64,000 nt of DNA from Pirellulaceae bacterium (GCA_019636385.1 JAHBXT010000003.1:682001-746000); one strand, 5' to 3'; counted from the first letter of the stretch, positions 50,249-59,794 are shown. The notes: generated from the letters alone by a model not told the origin. Numbers and translations: made by a program.

Positions 50249-52156
50249 ATGAGCAGCGCGGTGGTGCCAGGTGATTTGCAGAATCGTATTGAGATGCGAT
50301 CTGGAGTACAGTTGGCATATCAAGATGTGCTAACGCCTCAAGCACTAGCGGCCATCGTCGCCCTATCACCGTTGGCAGCGGATCGAGCCGCAGTGCTGGA
50401 ATCGCGAACGCAGCGCCGACTGGCGCGCATCGCCGCAGGCAAGCCACTGGAATTTCTAGACCCGAATACGGTGATTGGTCGCACTCAGATCAAGGTCCAG
50501 GACGCTCGCGATGGTCGATTTGTCGGCAGCCTCATTCCGGCTGACTTGCAAAGGCAATGGATTCAAGGCACTGGACCGGCGGCCAAACCCCATGCAACCA
50601 TCCAGAAGAGCATTCGCAACGTAGCCTACGCGCTGCTGTCTGGCGCAGATGGATGGATGTTTGACGGCGAGGATGCTCTGGGTCAAATCGATACCATGTC
50701 GCTGGATAATCAGCGGAATTTGAAACTAGCGATCGCCAAAGACGCGCTGTTTTTGAAAGTGGCTGAGGAAGTTGCCGCTGAGATGAACGCTTGGTCGCGC
50801 GGGTTTCTGGGACGGGAGATCATCGCTGACTGGCATCAGCAGTTGAATTTTACGACCAAGATTTTTCGGGCGCGCGGCCTGCACTTGGATGATCGCCATG
50901 TGCGACTGGCTGATGGCCAGGGGATGCCAGCGTCGATAGTAGACCTGTGTTTGTACGTCGTCAATAACTATCGCCAGCTGCAGGCTGCCGGCAGCAGTAT
51001 CGTCCTGTACTTGCCCAAGATTCAAACGGCAGAAGAGGCTGCGCTGTGGAATGATATGCTGACGGCGCTGGAGCAGCATTTGGGTCTGGTGGTCGGGACG
51101 CTGAAAGCCTACGTGTTGGTCGAGCAGTTGGAGGCCAGTTACCAGCTCATGGAGATTCGAGCTGCACTGGGGCAGCATTTCGTGGGCTACAACACCGGGC
51201 GTTGGGACTATATCAACTCTGTGGCCGACGCTATGTGTTGGGATCAAACGTTCATAAATCCCAACATCGACGTCATTAACATGACGTACGGCTACATGCG
51301 GAATTATGAAGATCGCGTCCGTCGCGCGGTGAATACTCCCGATCAACACGGAAATTTTGCCTTGTGGCAAGGCGGCATGGAACCGAACATTCCAGTGGGT
51401 TCTCAAGCCGGTGTCCAAGCCAGCATGCAGCGCGCCTTGGCCGGAGCCGAACGCGAGCAGCGCGAGGGTGCCAGTGGTAAATGGGTGGCGCACTGGAAAA
51501 TGGTGCATATCGTTCGACCGGTCTGGGAGCGCGTTGGTCAGCCCAACCAGTTGGGACGCCAATTCCCGCCGTTGACCTACGGTCCAGACGATGCCGCCGG
51601 ACTGTATTTGCTGGAAGGTGGTCCGCGAACAGTGCGCGGTGCTCGCGATTTAATCAGTGTGGCTGTGCAGTATGGCAACGCCTTCGGACGCGGATTTCAA
51701 GCCGCTGCGCTCAAGCCGGCGGATTATTTTGGCAACGAGGACGTGCTGTATCTGATGGAAGATATGGCTACGGGTGAAATACGCCTGAGCATCCTGTGGG
51801 AATGGCTGCACAAGCGGGCCAAGTTGACTGAAGACGACGCGGCCGCAGGCGTGCAGGCCGGCGACGCGTTTACCCAAGAGCTTTTCGATCGGCTGTTGGA
51901 CCAGGAGTATTCCAAACTGCTGGCTGCAGACAATCGCGACGTCCATGAAGATTCCAAGACCACCACCTTGCCGATCGCTCGTGAAATCGTGCGTGCTTAC
52001 GTCGCTGATCCGCAAAAATTGCCGTGGTACGTCGATCTGCTGAACATCAATCTCAATAACCATGATCTGGAAATCGCTGGTCAAAGAATCACAATGTACG
52101 CGTCGTCATATCACCAAAACGGTACCCGCATCACTCAAAATTTAGACTTCAGCTAA
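50249..52156 (+). CDS. aceB: Malate synthase (AceB type)
   Basis: A 635-residue enzyme that condenses glyoxylate and acetyl-CoA to malate, the second step of the glyoxylate shunt. It has GADGWMFDGEDALGQIDTMSLDNQRNLKLAIAKD, holding the acidic Mg-binding region, YLPKIQTAEEAALWNDML, KAYVLVEQLEASYQLMEIRAALGQHFVGYNTGRWDYINSVADAM, and GGMEPNIPVGSQAGVQASM near the catalytic face. The length exceeds the 530-540 residues of E. coli AceB, mostly through an extended C-terminus that includes EDSKTTTLPIAREIVRAYV. The N-terminus includes RTQRRLARIAAGKPLEFLDPNT. Its stop is 138 bases before the isocitrate lyase gene, so the pair is probably one operon. Confidence 0.92.
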   Translation: MSSAVVPGDLQNRIEMRSGVQLAYQDVLTPQALAAIVALSPLAADRAAVLESRTQRRLARIAAGKPLEFLDPNTVIGRTQIKVQDARDGRFVGSLIPADLQRQWIQGTGPAAKPHATIQKSIRNVAYALLSGADGWMFDGEDALGQIDTMSLDNQRNLKLAIAKDALFLKVAEEVAAEMNAWSRGFLGREIIADWHQQLNFTTKIFRARGLHLDDRHVRLADGQGMPASIVDLCLYVVNNYRQLQAAGSSIVLYLPKIQTAEEAALWNDMLTALEQHLGLVVGTLKAYVLVEQLEASYQLMEIRAALGQHFVGYNTGRWDYINSVADAMCWDQTFINPNIDVINMTYGYMRNYEDRVRRAVNTPDQHGNFALWQGGMEPNIPVGSQAGVQASMQRALAGAEREQREGASGKWVAHWKMVHIVRPVWERVGQPNQLGRQFPPLTYGPDDAAGLYLLEGGPRTVRGARDLISVAVQYGNAFGRGFQAAALKPADYFGNEDVLYLMEDMATGEIRLSILWEWLHKRAKLTEDDAAAGVQAGDAFTQELFDRLLDQEYSKLLAADNRDVHEDSKTTTLPIAREIVRAYVADPQKLPWYVDLLNINLNNHDLEIAGQRITMYASSYHQNGTRITQNLDFS

Positions 52157-52185
52157 TGCGTCTCCAAAGACTTAGGGCCTAACCC

Positions 52186-52249
52186 GTAGCCACGCTCGCC
52201 AGAGCGTTGTGGACAGTAGTCAGCTCCACGTTCTGGCGAACGTAGCTAC
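52186..52249. repeat. Inverted pair of GTAGC-type repeats (hairpin)
   Basis: Copies at 52186-52213 and 52225-52249 face each other: GTAGCCACGCTCGCCAGAGC and the reverse complement of GTAGCTACGTTCGCCAGAAC pair over more than 20 bases around an 11-base loop, with CTTTT following. The structure lies between aceB and aceA and could stop or stabilise the upstream message. Confidence 0.6.
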
Positions 52250-52294
52250 CTTTTATCATTTTGACTTTAGCTCATCGCGACCAAGGAGTTTCCA

Positions 52295-54553
52295 GTGAGT
52301 TCGTTTGAAGAACAAGTAGCCCTAACTCAAGCGTACCTCGATAGCCCGCGTTTCGCCGGTATTACTCGGCTGTACGCGGCCCGTCAGGTGGTCGAGCAGC
52401 GAGGGACGATCGATGCTTCATATCCGATCGCTCAGCACGCGGCTGAGGGATTCTACAAGCGACTTCGTGAGCTGTTTCAAACCAAAAAGAGCATCACTAC
52501 GTTCGGCCCCTATTCTCCAGGGCAGGTGGTGGCCATGAAGCGCATGGGCATCGAAGGTATTTACCTGGGCGGCTGGGCGACTTCGGCCAAAGGCAGCAGC
52601 CATGAAGATCCCGGACCGGACTTGGCCAGTTACCCGCTCAGTCAAGTACCCGATGAGGCGGCTGGTTTGGTGCGCGCGCTGCTGATCGCAGACAAGAACC
52701 AATTATTCGTGCGCCAACGAATGACCGCTGAAAAGAGAGCGGCCACGCCGGAAGTTGATTTTCGTCCGTTCATAATTGCCGATGCCGATACTGGTCACGG
52801 TGGCGATGCTCACGTCCGCAATTTGATTCGCCGGTTCGTTGAAGTTGGCGTGCCCGGCTATCACATCGAAGATCAGCGGCCGGGTTCGAAGAAGTGTGGT
52901 CACCAAGGCGGTAAGGTACTGGTCGCCGAAGACGAGCAAATCAAGCGTTTGAATGCCGCCCGATTTCAACTGGACATTATGCGCGTGCCGGGAATTATCG
53001 TGGCGCGTACAGACGCCGAGTCAGCCACGTTGTTAGAGAGCTGTGCTGACGAGCGAGATCAACCATTTGTGTTGGGGGCAACGAATATCGATGTACCACC
53101 ATTCAAGATCGCCTACTTGGCAATCTTGCGAAGATTTGACTCTAAAGGGGTCAGCGAACTAAACGGCCACAAATTGTACAACATTGCATCTGAAGAATAC
53201 GCAGACGCGGAAGCGTGGCTGGAACGCAAAGGCATCTTCAAGCTGGTGGATGAGGCTGCGGCCTGGTATCTCAAGAACCCGAATCAAAACGTGGATGCCA
53301 TGCTGGACAGGATCACCAACCAGGTGACGGAAGTTTGGCAGGGCGAAGCAGGTGTTAAGACCTACGCTCAGGCTGTGGCGGATGTCATGGAGTTCCGCGC
53401 CAGCGAAGGCGAAGAGTTCCCGATGACTTCGGCTGAGTGGTTGAAGTTTGCAGGCAAGGCGTCCTTTAATGCTGCCAAGGCCAAGGCTAAGAGTATCGGC
53501 ATTCATATCATTTGGGATTGTGAACGTCCGCGTTCTCCCGAAGGCTATTATCAGGTGCAAGGCGGCATTGAGTATGCCATCGCCAAGTCGTTGGCCGCCG
53601 CGCCGTTTGCTGATTTGTTGTGGATGGAAACCAAGACGGCAGACCTGAAGGATGCGCGGCATTTTGCCGAAGCTATTCACGCTCAATTCCCCGACAAAAT
53701 GCTGGCCTACAATCTGTCGCCTTCGTTCAACTGGGACACCACCGGGATGAGCGAAGAGCAAATGCGGAATTTCCCAGAAGAGCTGGGCAAGTTGGGATTT
53801 GTGTTTAACTTCATTACGTACGGTGGCCACCAGATCGATGGTTTGGTGAGCGAAGAGTTTGCTCTGGCCCTCAAGCAAGACGGCATGTTGGCGCTCGCGC
53901 GACTGCAACGCAAGTTACGTCTGGTCGAATCGCCATACGCCACGCCGCAGTCCCTGGTTGGCGGACCGCGCATGGATGGTGCTCTGGGAGCCTGTTCGGG
54001 CCGCACGGCGACAACCGCGGCCATGGGTAAGGGCAGTACGCAATTCCAGCACCTGGTGCAGACCGAGGTGCCCACCAGCCTGCTGGCCGAATGGTTAGCA
54101 CAGTGGAATAAGCATTACGGGCATACAGAGCCGCTGCGTGTCAAACTGCGACCGAATCGTTCGGGTTCTGATCTGCTGGAGCTGCAGTTGTTGGGTGCCG
54201 GCGACAAGAAAGTTGCCAACGTAATCTTCGCAACCATTCAAGATCGCCGTGGACGAACAATACTGTCGGTGCGCGATCAGAATACCTTCGATCTGGCCAT
54301 GCGCCAAAAGCGATTGATGACTTTGATGCATCTGTTTCTGATCCATCGCTACAAAGCGGTGGCGGTACACTATGTGACTCCGACTGAGGACAACCAGTAT
54401 CAAACCAAGAAGATGCAGTCGCACGGGATTTACTCGCAGGTCAACAATGAAGTTGGCGAGATTATCGTCGCTGACGTTGACGCCGAGGGTGTAGCTAAGC
54501 TGCTCGATGCCGACGCTGCAGCTTTGCAGAAGCTAATTCACAAGGCGGTTTAG
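52295..54553 (+). CDS. aceA: Isocitrate lyase, long ICL2 type
   Basis: A 752-residue enzyme splitting isocitrate into succinate and glyoxylate, the first step of the shunt. The catalytic loop KKCGHQGGK is near residue 199, preceded by PFIIADADTGHGG and PGYHIEDQRPGSK. The mid-part keeps the hallmark LLWMETKTADLKDARHFAEAI, AYNLSPSFNWDTTGM and FNFITYGGHQIDGL. The length and the 150-residue C-terminal domain (RVKLRPNRSGSDLLELQLL, VIFATIQDRRGRTILSVRDQNTF, VHYVTPTEDNQYQTKKMQSHGIYS) match mycobacterial ICL2 rather than ICL1 (about 430 residues). In ICL2 the C-terminal domain lets acetyl-CoA or propionyl-CoA activate the enzyme. The start ATG follows AAGGAG eight bases upstream. Partner of aceB. Confidence 0.94.
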   Translation: MSSFEEQVALTQAYLDSPRFAGITRLYAARQVVEQRGTIDASYPIAQHAAEGFYKRLRELFQTKKSITTFGPYSPGQVVAMKRMGIEGIYLGGWATSAKGSSHEDPGPDLASYPLSQVPDEAAGLVRALLIADKNQLFVRQRMTAEKRAATPEVDFRPFIIADADTGHGGDAHVRNLIRRFVEVGVPGYHIEDQRPGSKKCGHQGGKVLVAEDEQIKRLNAARFQLDIMRVPGIIVARTDAESATLLESCADERDQPFVLGATNIDVPPFKIAYLAILRRFDSKGVSELNGHKLYNIASEEYADAEAWLERKGIFKLVDEAAAWYLKNPNQNVDAMLDRITNQVTEVWQGEAGVKTYAQAVADVMEFRASEGEEFPMTSAEWLKFAGKASFNAAKAKAKSIGIHIIWDCERPRSPEGYYQVQGGIEYAIAKSLAAAPFADLLWMETKTADLKDARHFAEAIHAQFPDKMLAYNLSPSFNWDTTGMSEEQMRNFPEELGKLGFVFNFITYGGHQIDGLVSEEFALALKQDGMLALARLQRKLRLVESPYATPQSLVGGPRMDGALGACSGRTATTAAMGKGSTQFQHLVQTEVPTSLLAEWLAQWNKHYGHTEPLRVKLRPNRSGSDLLELQLLGAGDKKVANVIFATIQDRRGRTILSVRDQNTFDLAMRQKRLMTLMHLFLIHRYKAVAVHYVTPTEDNQYQTKKMQSHGIYSQVNNEVGEIIVADVDAEGVAKLLDADAAALQKLIHKAV

Positions 54554-54592
54554 GGAGCTTGGAAAGCGTTTGCCTTTTAAACCACTGTCAAA

Positions 54593-54738
54593 GCTGGACG
54601 CGCAGCAGGGCACAAGATACTCAAGGTGAAACGTAGCAGCCTGTAGCGACTGATGCATTTGGCAATATTTGCATCGGCCACCGGCTCTTGCAACAACCAG
54701 CTGTCGGATGTCTCCTGCCACATATTGCTCGTGTGTTT
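54593..54738 (-). pseudogene. HNH endonuclease fragment
   Basis: The reverse frame encodes EQYVAGDIRQLVVARAGG, then RCKYCQMHQSLQAATFHLEYLVP, close to the N-terminal half of planctomycete HNH nucleases ('RxLVxARAGxRCEYC...FHIEHIVPRxxGG'). The expected His after FHLE is Tyr, the second His-Asn half and the CxxC partner are absent, and after LVP the text is CCASSF instead of RSRGG. The fragment is thus a broken relic. It abuts the 3' end of the ThuA/hydrolase gene (54738) and follows aceA. The frame stays open to 54829 and 54533 by chance. Confidence 0.5.
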
Positions 54739-57700
54739 TACTGGCCGCGCGCCTTATGCCGCAAGTGACGATCGAGGAACGCAAACGTAGCTTGTCCATT
54801 GATCGTGTGAGGACCGATAAACCACTCAATCTCGGTCCGCTGACCGATGCCTAGCTTGGCTTGGTACATGTGCCGCACCTTAGCGTATTCGTAAGCCACC
54901 CAGTGATCTTCTCCCACAGCGTCGAAGTGGCCGCGCTCGACCATAAATGGCCGTGGACAAATCAGCCAGGACATCTCGGCATAGTTAAACGTATTGCCCA
55001 GGTTGAATTCAAAGATTTCGTATTCGCCCGTCCACACATAACTGAACGGTTCGCGTGTACTGGCATTCTTGACGATCCATTCGTTGAAATCCGCCGAACA
55101 GATTGATAGGCAATAATCGGGAACCAGCGCTGGGATACGCATGGCCGACTTGCCTCCGTAACTCAGGCCGTAAAATGCAATGCGCTGCGGATCAACTTGC
55201 GGCAGGCTTTTCAGCCAATCGACGATCTGTTGATGTTGTGGCACCATGGTGGAAAACAGTGTTTTGCCAATGGAATTGCTCTTGCGCTGCAGGCTGCGAA
55301 AACGATCCTGAAACAGATAGATGTTCTGCGGAGCGAATACGATGTAGCCACGCTCGCACAGCTTGGCCGCAAAGTCGTGGTATGCCGGATGATCGCCGAC
55401 TACCACGTCGGCGGGGCGGCCTTCCAACCCATGCTGGCAGACGACCACTGGGTGGCGCTGGTCAGTAGTCAAGTCATTGGGCAGCAACAAAATGCCGTAG
55501 GCAATCACATCGGGCCAGACATCCAGGACAACTTCGTAGCCGGTCCAGTTATTGGTCTGCTTCCACAATCGGCTGCGAGGCGCTGCCGGAAGTCGCGGCA
55601 GATCGAAGCGGCCGATGACTTGATCATAAAACATCTCTCGATACGGCTCGATCGACATTTGATACGCGTCCAGCGACTGGGTGTCGAGTTTCGCAAATAG
55701 CGACTGTCGGACCGAAGGGCTGCGTTGTAGCAGGTGCTGGGTGTGTTCGATCAGCTCGGCAACTTGCCGGGCTTGTCGCCGGTCCGCATCGGGCAGCGGA
55801 TCGACGAGCGTTGTGTTACTGGTAATATGGCGACTGTCGACCAGAGCCTTTAATGGCAAGACTGCCGAAAGTGGACCTGAGCTGTTGTTGATGGCATCGA
55901 GCGCCCGCACATCATTGACATTTTGATACCAGCGCGTGACGGTGCCTGACAACAATGCCGCGCGCGGCGGCTGTCCAACCTGGGGAGCTTCCAAGGGTAT
56001 CTGCATGCGTTGCGCGGCCTGCTGAAATTCAGCCACGGACAGGTCTGGGCGATGAGCCGGTAGATCGCCGGGCGCGCCACCAGCGGTGCGCAACGACAAT
56101 TCGGGGCCAGGTCGGAAATCGACCAGCAGGGGCCGAGGAAAGATCAGCTGAGCCAGTTCGGCATCGCCAAATTCACTCAGTATACCGAACAGGTTCCGTG
56201 AAATCGGCTCCTGCCACATGCCCTCGCGTGGGCCAAAATATCCGCTGACCAGTGCCGCATCAATTCGCCTGTCCAGTGCGGCCGCCGTCAAAGCAATCAA
56301 TCCACCTTCACCATAACCGGCAACGGCAATTGGGCAGGCGTGGCGATCCGGCAACGCAGACAACCAATCGACGGCTGCCAGGGTCTTTTGAATTTCATAA
56401 CCAATCACATGGCGACCAAGTTCAAACGCTGGACGGTAAACATATTCGCGATTGGTCATCACCGCTCGACCGGCCTGTCCCGGTGGAGCACGCGCAGCCA
56501 CGGCGTTGCTAATCAGTGTGGGCACAATGACGCGGCAGCCAGTGGCGGCTAGGATTCTGGCGTATTGCAGGTCAGCAGGAACTCCCTCGGCGATGCCCAG
56601 CAATTGCTCTGGAGTTTGATCCGCATCGGGTAAGAGCACAACGTCCAAGCTGGCTGGCCTGCCCGCCTGCGGCTCAATCAGCAATCCTTCGCCGTGAACG
56701 CCATCCAGCACGTTCCATCGTACCAACCGAGCATGCCAGTGGTGGTTGGGGTGGCCAGCAATGGTGCCATGGGCAACGGTGCCGCTGTGACTGGTCGTGC
56801 CCTGTATTTCCATGGTTAAATTGTCGGGTCGCGCGTCGCGCACGCCCAGTATTTCTGCTAGCCGACTTCGCCGCTCAACAGCCGTCCGTTGCCTGGCTTG
56901 GGGCTGGTCCGTAGCCTCGCTGGTGGCGTCATGATCGTTCACCACGTGTCTTTCTTGAGCGCGTCGCTGCCCGGCTATTGTGTCGATCTGTCTGAGCAAA
57001 AAGCGATCGATGCCAGAGATCATCGCGTCGGCCAAGTCGCTTCGCGCTACTAGCGGCTCAGTGCCAGGCAGGGATGTGATCTGCGGTTGCGGCGAGCTTT
57101 GACTTGAAGATTGCAGCGCCCACTTTACGGCGTTCAAAAACAACTTGCGTACGGCGGGTTGTTGGACATCAACGGGATCCCCCAGGCTGGAGTAAAATAC
57201 TTTGGCCTGCTTCGGGCCGTAAAGTCGCGTCCAGGCGATTGGCTGTGCTGGCTCAATGCCGACTGCCCTTCCCAACAAAAGCGGTTGAGCATCGTCAGCC
57301 AGGGGTAGCACTCGGTACATCGATGTATGGCCGGAGATGGATCGGTAGTCTACGCCGTCCAGTAGCGGATCAGTGGGCTGAGCGGATGGATGTAGAGTGA
57401 CCGCATACGGCATGCCTTGAGTTTCATAACCGGTGTTTTGACAGCCCAAGACATCGGGTACGAACTCAGGCCAACTGCTCGCCCCATCCGGCAGCGTCGT
57501 GTTTGGTAGCGGCGCGAACGCATGGTTGGCGGTGCGAATTCCGACCAGCGGCTTTCCCGCCTCTAAATGAGAGCGAATTGCATTCAACTGGTGCTCTGGT
57601 GGAGTCGCCCGACGCACGAAGACGATCAACAAGTCGGCGTCCTGCAATGGCGTTTCCAGTCCGTCAAAGCGCGTTGGGTGAACCTGATTGCCTTGAACGA

Positions 57701-57869
57701 TCGTTACACGCCGGGCTACTGTCGACAGTTCTCGCAAAGCAAAGTCATTCAGAAAGGAAACCGCCTGATAGTTAAGCGGATCCTCAACCGTCACGCACAC
57801 GATGTGCTGTGCGACAGCCGCCTGTGAAACCACAGCCGTGCACATCGCCAGAACGTAACTCAGTCGCAT
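54738..57869 (-). CDS. ThuA-like domain fused to two alpha/beta-hydrolase-like domains, exported
   Basis: A 1043-residue protein starting with a signal peptide (MRLSYVLAMCTAVVSQAAVAQ). Residues 22-250 form a ThuA-like glutamine-amidotransferase-type fold (DADLLIVFVRRATPPEHQLNAIRSHLEAGKPLVGIRTANHAF; ISGHTSMYRVLPL). The middle (about 380-640) resembles an esterase fold with CPIAVAGYGEGGLIALTAAAL as a possible nucleophile elbow, though Gly stands where Ser is expected. The C-terminal part (about 740-1043) has a clear elbow IAFYGLSYGGKSAMRI, and VVVCQHGLEG as oxyanion region. It may remove acyl groups from, or process, polysaccharides outside the cell, as suggested by ThuA and acetyl-xylan-esterase relatives. 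The ATG at 57869 gives the signal peptide directly. Confidence 0.85.
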   Translation of the reverse strand: MRLSYVLAMCTAVVSQAAVAQHIVCVTVEDPLNYQAVSFLNDFALRELSTVARRVTIVQGNQVHPTRFDGLETPLQDADLLIVFVRRATPPEHQLNAIRSHLEAGKPLVGIRTANHAFAPLPNTTLPDGASSWPEFVPDVLGCQNTGYETQGMPYAVTLHPSAQPTDPLLDGVDYRSISGHTSMYRVLPLADDAQPLLLGRAVGIEPAQPIAWTRLYGPKQAKVFYSSLGDPVDVQQPAVRKLFLNAVKWALQSSSQSSPQPQITSLPGTEPLVARSDLADAMISGIDRFLLRQIDTIAGQRRAQERHVVNDHDATSEATDQPQARQRTAVERRSRLAEILGVRDARPDNLTMEIQGTTSHSGTVAHGTIAGHPNHHWHARLVRWNVLDGVHGEGLLIEPQAGRPASLDVVLLPDADQTPEQLLGIAEGVPADLQYARILAATGCRVIVPTLISNAVAARAPPGQAGRAVMTNREYVYRPAFELGRHVIGYEIQKTLAAVDWLSALPDRHACPIAVAGYGEGGLIALTAAALDRRIDAALVSGYFGPREGMWQEPISRNLFGILSEFGDAELAQLIFPRPLLVDFRPGPELSLRTAGGAPGDLPAHRPDLSVAEFQQAAQRMQIPLEAPQVGQPPRAALLSGTVTRWYQNVNDVRALDAINNSSGPLSAVLPLKALVDSRHITSNTTLVDPLPDADRRQARQVAELIEHTQHLLQRSPSVRQSLFAKLDTQSLDAYQMSIEPYREMFYDQVIGRFDLPRLPAAPRSRLWKQTNNWTGYEVVLDVWPDVIAYGILLLPNDLTTDQRHPVVVCQHGLEGRPADVVVGDHPAYHDFAAKLCERGYIVFAPQNIYLFQDRFRSLQRKSNSIGKTLFSTMVPQHQQIVDWLKSLPQVDPQRIAFYGLSYGGKSAMRIPALVPDYCLSICSADFNEWIVKNASTREPFSYVWTGEYEIFEFNLGNTFNYAEMSWLICPRPFMVERGHFDAVGEDHWVAYEYAKVRHMYQAKLGIGQRTEIEWFIGPHTINGQATFAFLDRHLRHKARGQ

Positions 57870-58270
57870 CGCAGGTGCCTCTTGTTTGAAGTAGCCGTAG
57901 GGGGTGTGGAGTATCGTAGGGCTGGGACCAACGGGGCCAAGGTAAACGTCAGGGTACGATCAAGAGTAGGCCGATAACACTAAAATCTGTTCGCATTAAA
58001 TTTGACTGGCCCCGCGCCGGCCCACCACCTGGACTCATCTCACAATGTGGCCGATTGTAGGTCGTTGAGTTTGATTTTCAACGGCCGAACTGTCAGTTTT
58101 CGACGAGGGCGTGTTGGTCGCAACCGTCACCAGGTGCTGGGCCTGCCTGTCATTGCCGCAATATGAAAATGCCTTACGGATTGTCGCCTATAGCCCAAAG
58201 CCATAACGACGCGCAGCCAGGTATTCAGTAAAATCAATCGACACATCACGCCCCCGCCACTAGACTTGCT
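57870..58270. other. Divergent intergenic region
   Basis: These 401 bases separate the ThuA/hydrolase gene (leftward) from the LarA-like gene (rightward). A 14-base inverted pair GGCCCA-CACCTGG lies at about 58019-58032 and 58131-58144, with one mismatch and a loop near 100 bases. No gene or strong promoter is seen. Confidence 0.45.
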
Positions 58271-59539
58271 ATGACCCAGTACCCAGCCATCTTTCACGTT
58301 AAGCAAAAATTTCCGCGACCGCGCGAGGCGGATGTGGTGGCAGCCACACAGGGGCAGCTTGCCAAGCTACAGCTGGCGCAGCGCGTTACGCCAGGCCAAA
58401 GTGTGGCCATCACGGCGGGCAGTCGCGGCATCGCCAACATCCCGTTGATCCTCAAGGCGATCGTGGATCATTTAAAATCTTTGGACGCTCGACCGTTCCT
58501 CGTTCCCGCAATGGGCAGTCACGGTGGGGGCACTGCCCAGGGGCAGTTGGGCATCTTAACGCAGCTAGGCATTACGCCAGAGGCCTGCGGCTGTCCAATT
58601 CGCGCCAGTATGGAAACCGAGGTTGTGTGTCAGGCGGCAGAAGGTTTTCCAGTGCATTTTGACCGTCACGCCTTCCAGGCGGATCACGTCGTCGTGTGCG
58701 GCCGCGTGAAGCCACACACCGGGTTCGTCGGCGAGATTGAAAGTGGGCTGATGAAAATGCTGTTGGTGGGCCTGGGCAAACACGAAGGTGCCAAAGTGTA
58801 CCATCGCGCCATCGCTGACTTTAGCTTTCCACAAATACTGCGCAGCGTGGCTGGAGAAGTATTGGCTCGTTGCAACGTCTTAGCCGGCGTAGCGATCCTG
58901 GAAAACGGTTACGAGGAAACGGCGGTAATCGAAGCGGTTGCGCCGCAGGAGTTTGCCAGCCGTGAACCGGAACTACTCAAGTTGGCCAAGAGTTGGTTGC
59001 CCAAACTGCCGTTTTCCACAGCACAGCTCCTGTTGATCGACGAAATTGGCAAGACCATTAGCGGCGCTGGTATGGACACGAACGTGGTGGGGCGCAAGTT
59101 CTTGTCGCACAAGGCCCGCGATGATGAATGGCCTAAGATCAAGAACATCATCGTGCGCGGGTTGGCACCTGCCACCCAAGGCAACGGTGCCGGTATTGGA
59201 CTGGCAGAGTTCGCATTGACGCGCGCCGTGGAAGGGCTGGACTTACTCAAGACGGAAATCAACGCCCTGACCGCGCAACACAGCGACGCTGCGATGATTC
59301 CCATTCATCGTCGGACCGACCGCGAGGTGTTGGATTTGGCTCTGTCGGTGGTCGGTTTAACCGAACCGCCCAACGTGCGCATGATGTGGATTCGCAATAC
59401 GTTATCGCTTGAGCATGTCGTCTGTTCAGCGGCCTATTGGGATGAGGCTCAACAGCGCAGCGACTTGGAAATCCTCACGCAACCGCAGCCACTGCCCCTG
59501 GATGCGAGCGGGATGCTGCCCGACTTGGGACATAACTAA
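58271..59539 (+). CDS. LarA-like (lactate racemase N-terminal domain) protein
   Basis: A 422-residue protein, the length of LarA. It carries VAITAGSRGIANIPLILKAIVDHL, FLVPAMGSHGGGTAQGQLGILTQLGI, VVVCGRVKPHTGFVGEIESGLMKMLLVGLGKHEGAKVYH, and later GLAPATQGNGAGIGLAEFALTRAV. The PAMGSHGG and KPHTGFVGEIESG segments correspond to the nucleotide and cofactor region of the DUF2088/LarA group, which uses a nickel-pincer cofactor in true lactate racemases. Several Lys and His are present, but I cannot align them to the LarA catalytic set, so the reaction may differ. No larB, larC or larE maturation gene is near. The gene stands alone, 401 bases after a divergent neighbour. Confidence 0.8.
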   Translation: MTQYPAIFHVKQKFPRPREADVVAATQGQLAKLQLAQRVTPGQSVAITAGSRGIANIPLILKAIVDHLKSLDARPFLVPAMGSHGGGTAQGQLGILTQLGITPEACGCPIRASMETEVVCQAAEGFPVHFDRHAFQADHVVVCGRVKPHTGFVGEIESGLMKMLLVGLGKHEGAKVYHRAIADFSFPQILRSVAGEVLARCNVLAGVAILENGYEETAVIEAVAPQEFASREPELLKLAKSWLPKLPFSTAQLLLIDEIGKTISGAGMDTNVVGRKFLSHKARDDEWPKIKNIIVRGLAPATQGNGAGIGLAEFALTRAVEGLDLLKTEINALTAQHSDAAMIPIHRRTDREVLDLALSVVGLTEPPNVRMMWIRNTLSLEHVVCSAAYWDEAQQRSDLEILTQPQPLPLDASGMLPDLGHN

Positions 59540-59794
59540 GTAATGCCCAGCGACCTGCGCGGGCGCGTCGCGGATAATTCTGTAATTGCAAGCGTAACGA
59601 TAACTCGGTCAAAATTGGTAGTATGGGAAGACTGGCGATTCGCGAAATCGCGCTAACTGAATGCCTCGGCCAGCGCAAGTGCTAGCGTATCTCGGTTTGG
59701 TATTGCTCTTATCTTGGTCATAGCGATTGGTTATTGTGCCGCTTGTGCGGGCAGCAATGGGTTGCCGCGCGTCCCAGAAACCAAGTCTAAAACG

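Noticed and set aside
23559..52249. Reading the GTAGC repeats as a CRISPR array
   Set aside because: Copies are kilobases apart, imperfect and in both orientations, with no regular spacers or cas genes.
57870..58270. tRNA or small RNA gene in the larger intergenic gaps
   Set aside because: I looked for cloverleaf arms with GTTC-A-T-type loops in this gap and those at 20161, 23286, 49854 and 62624 and found none I could support by eye.
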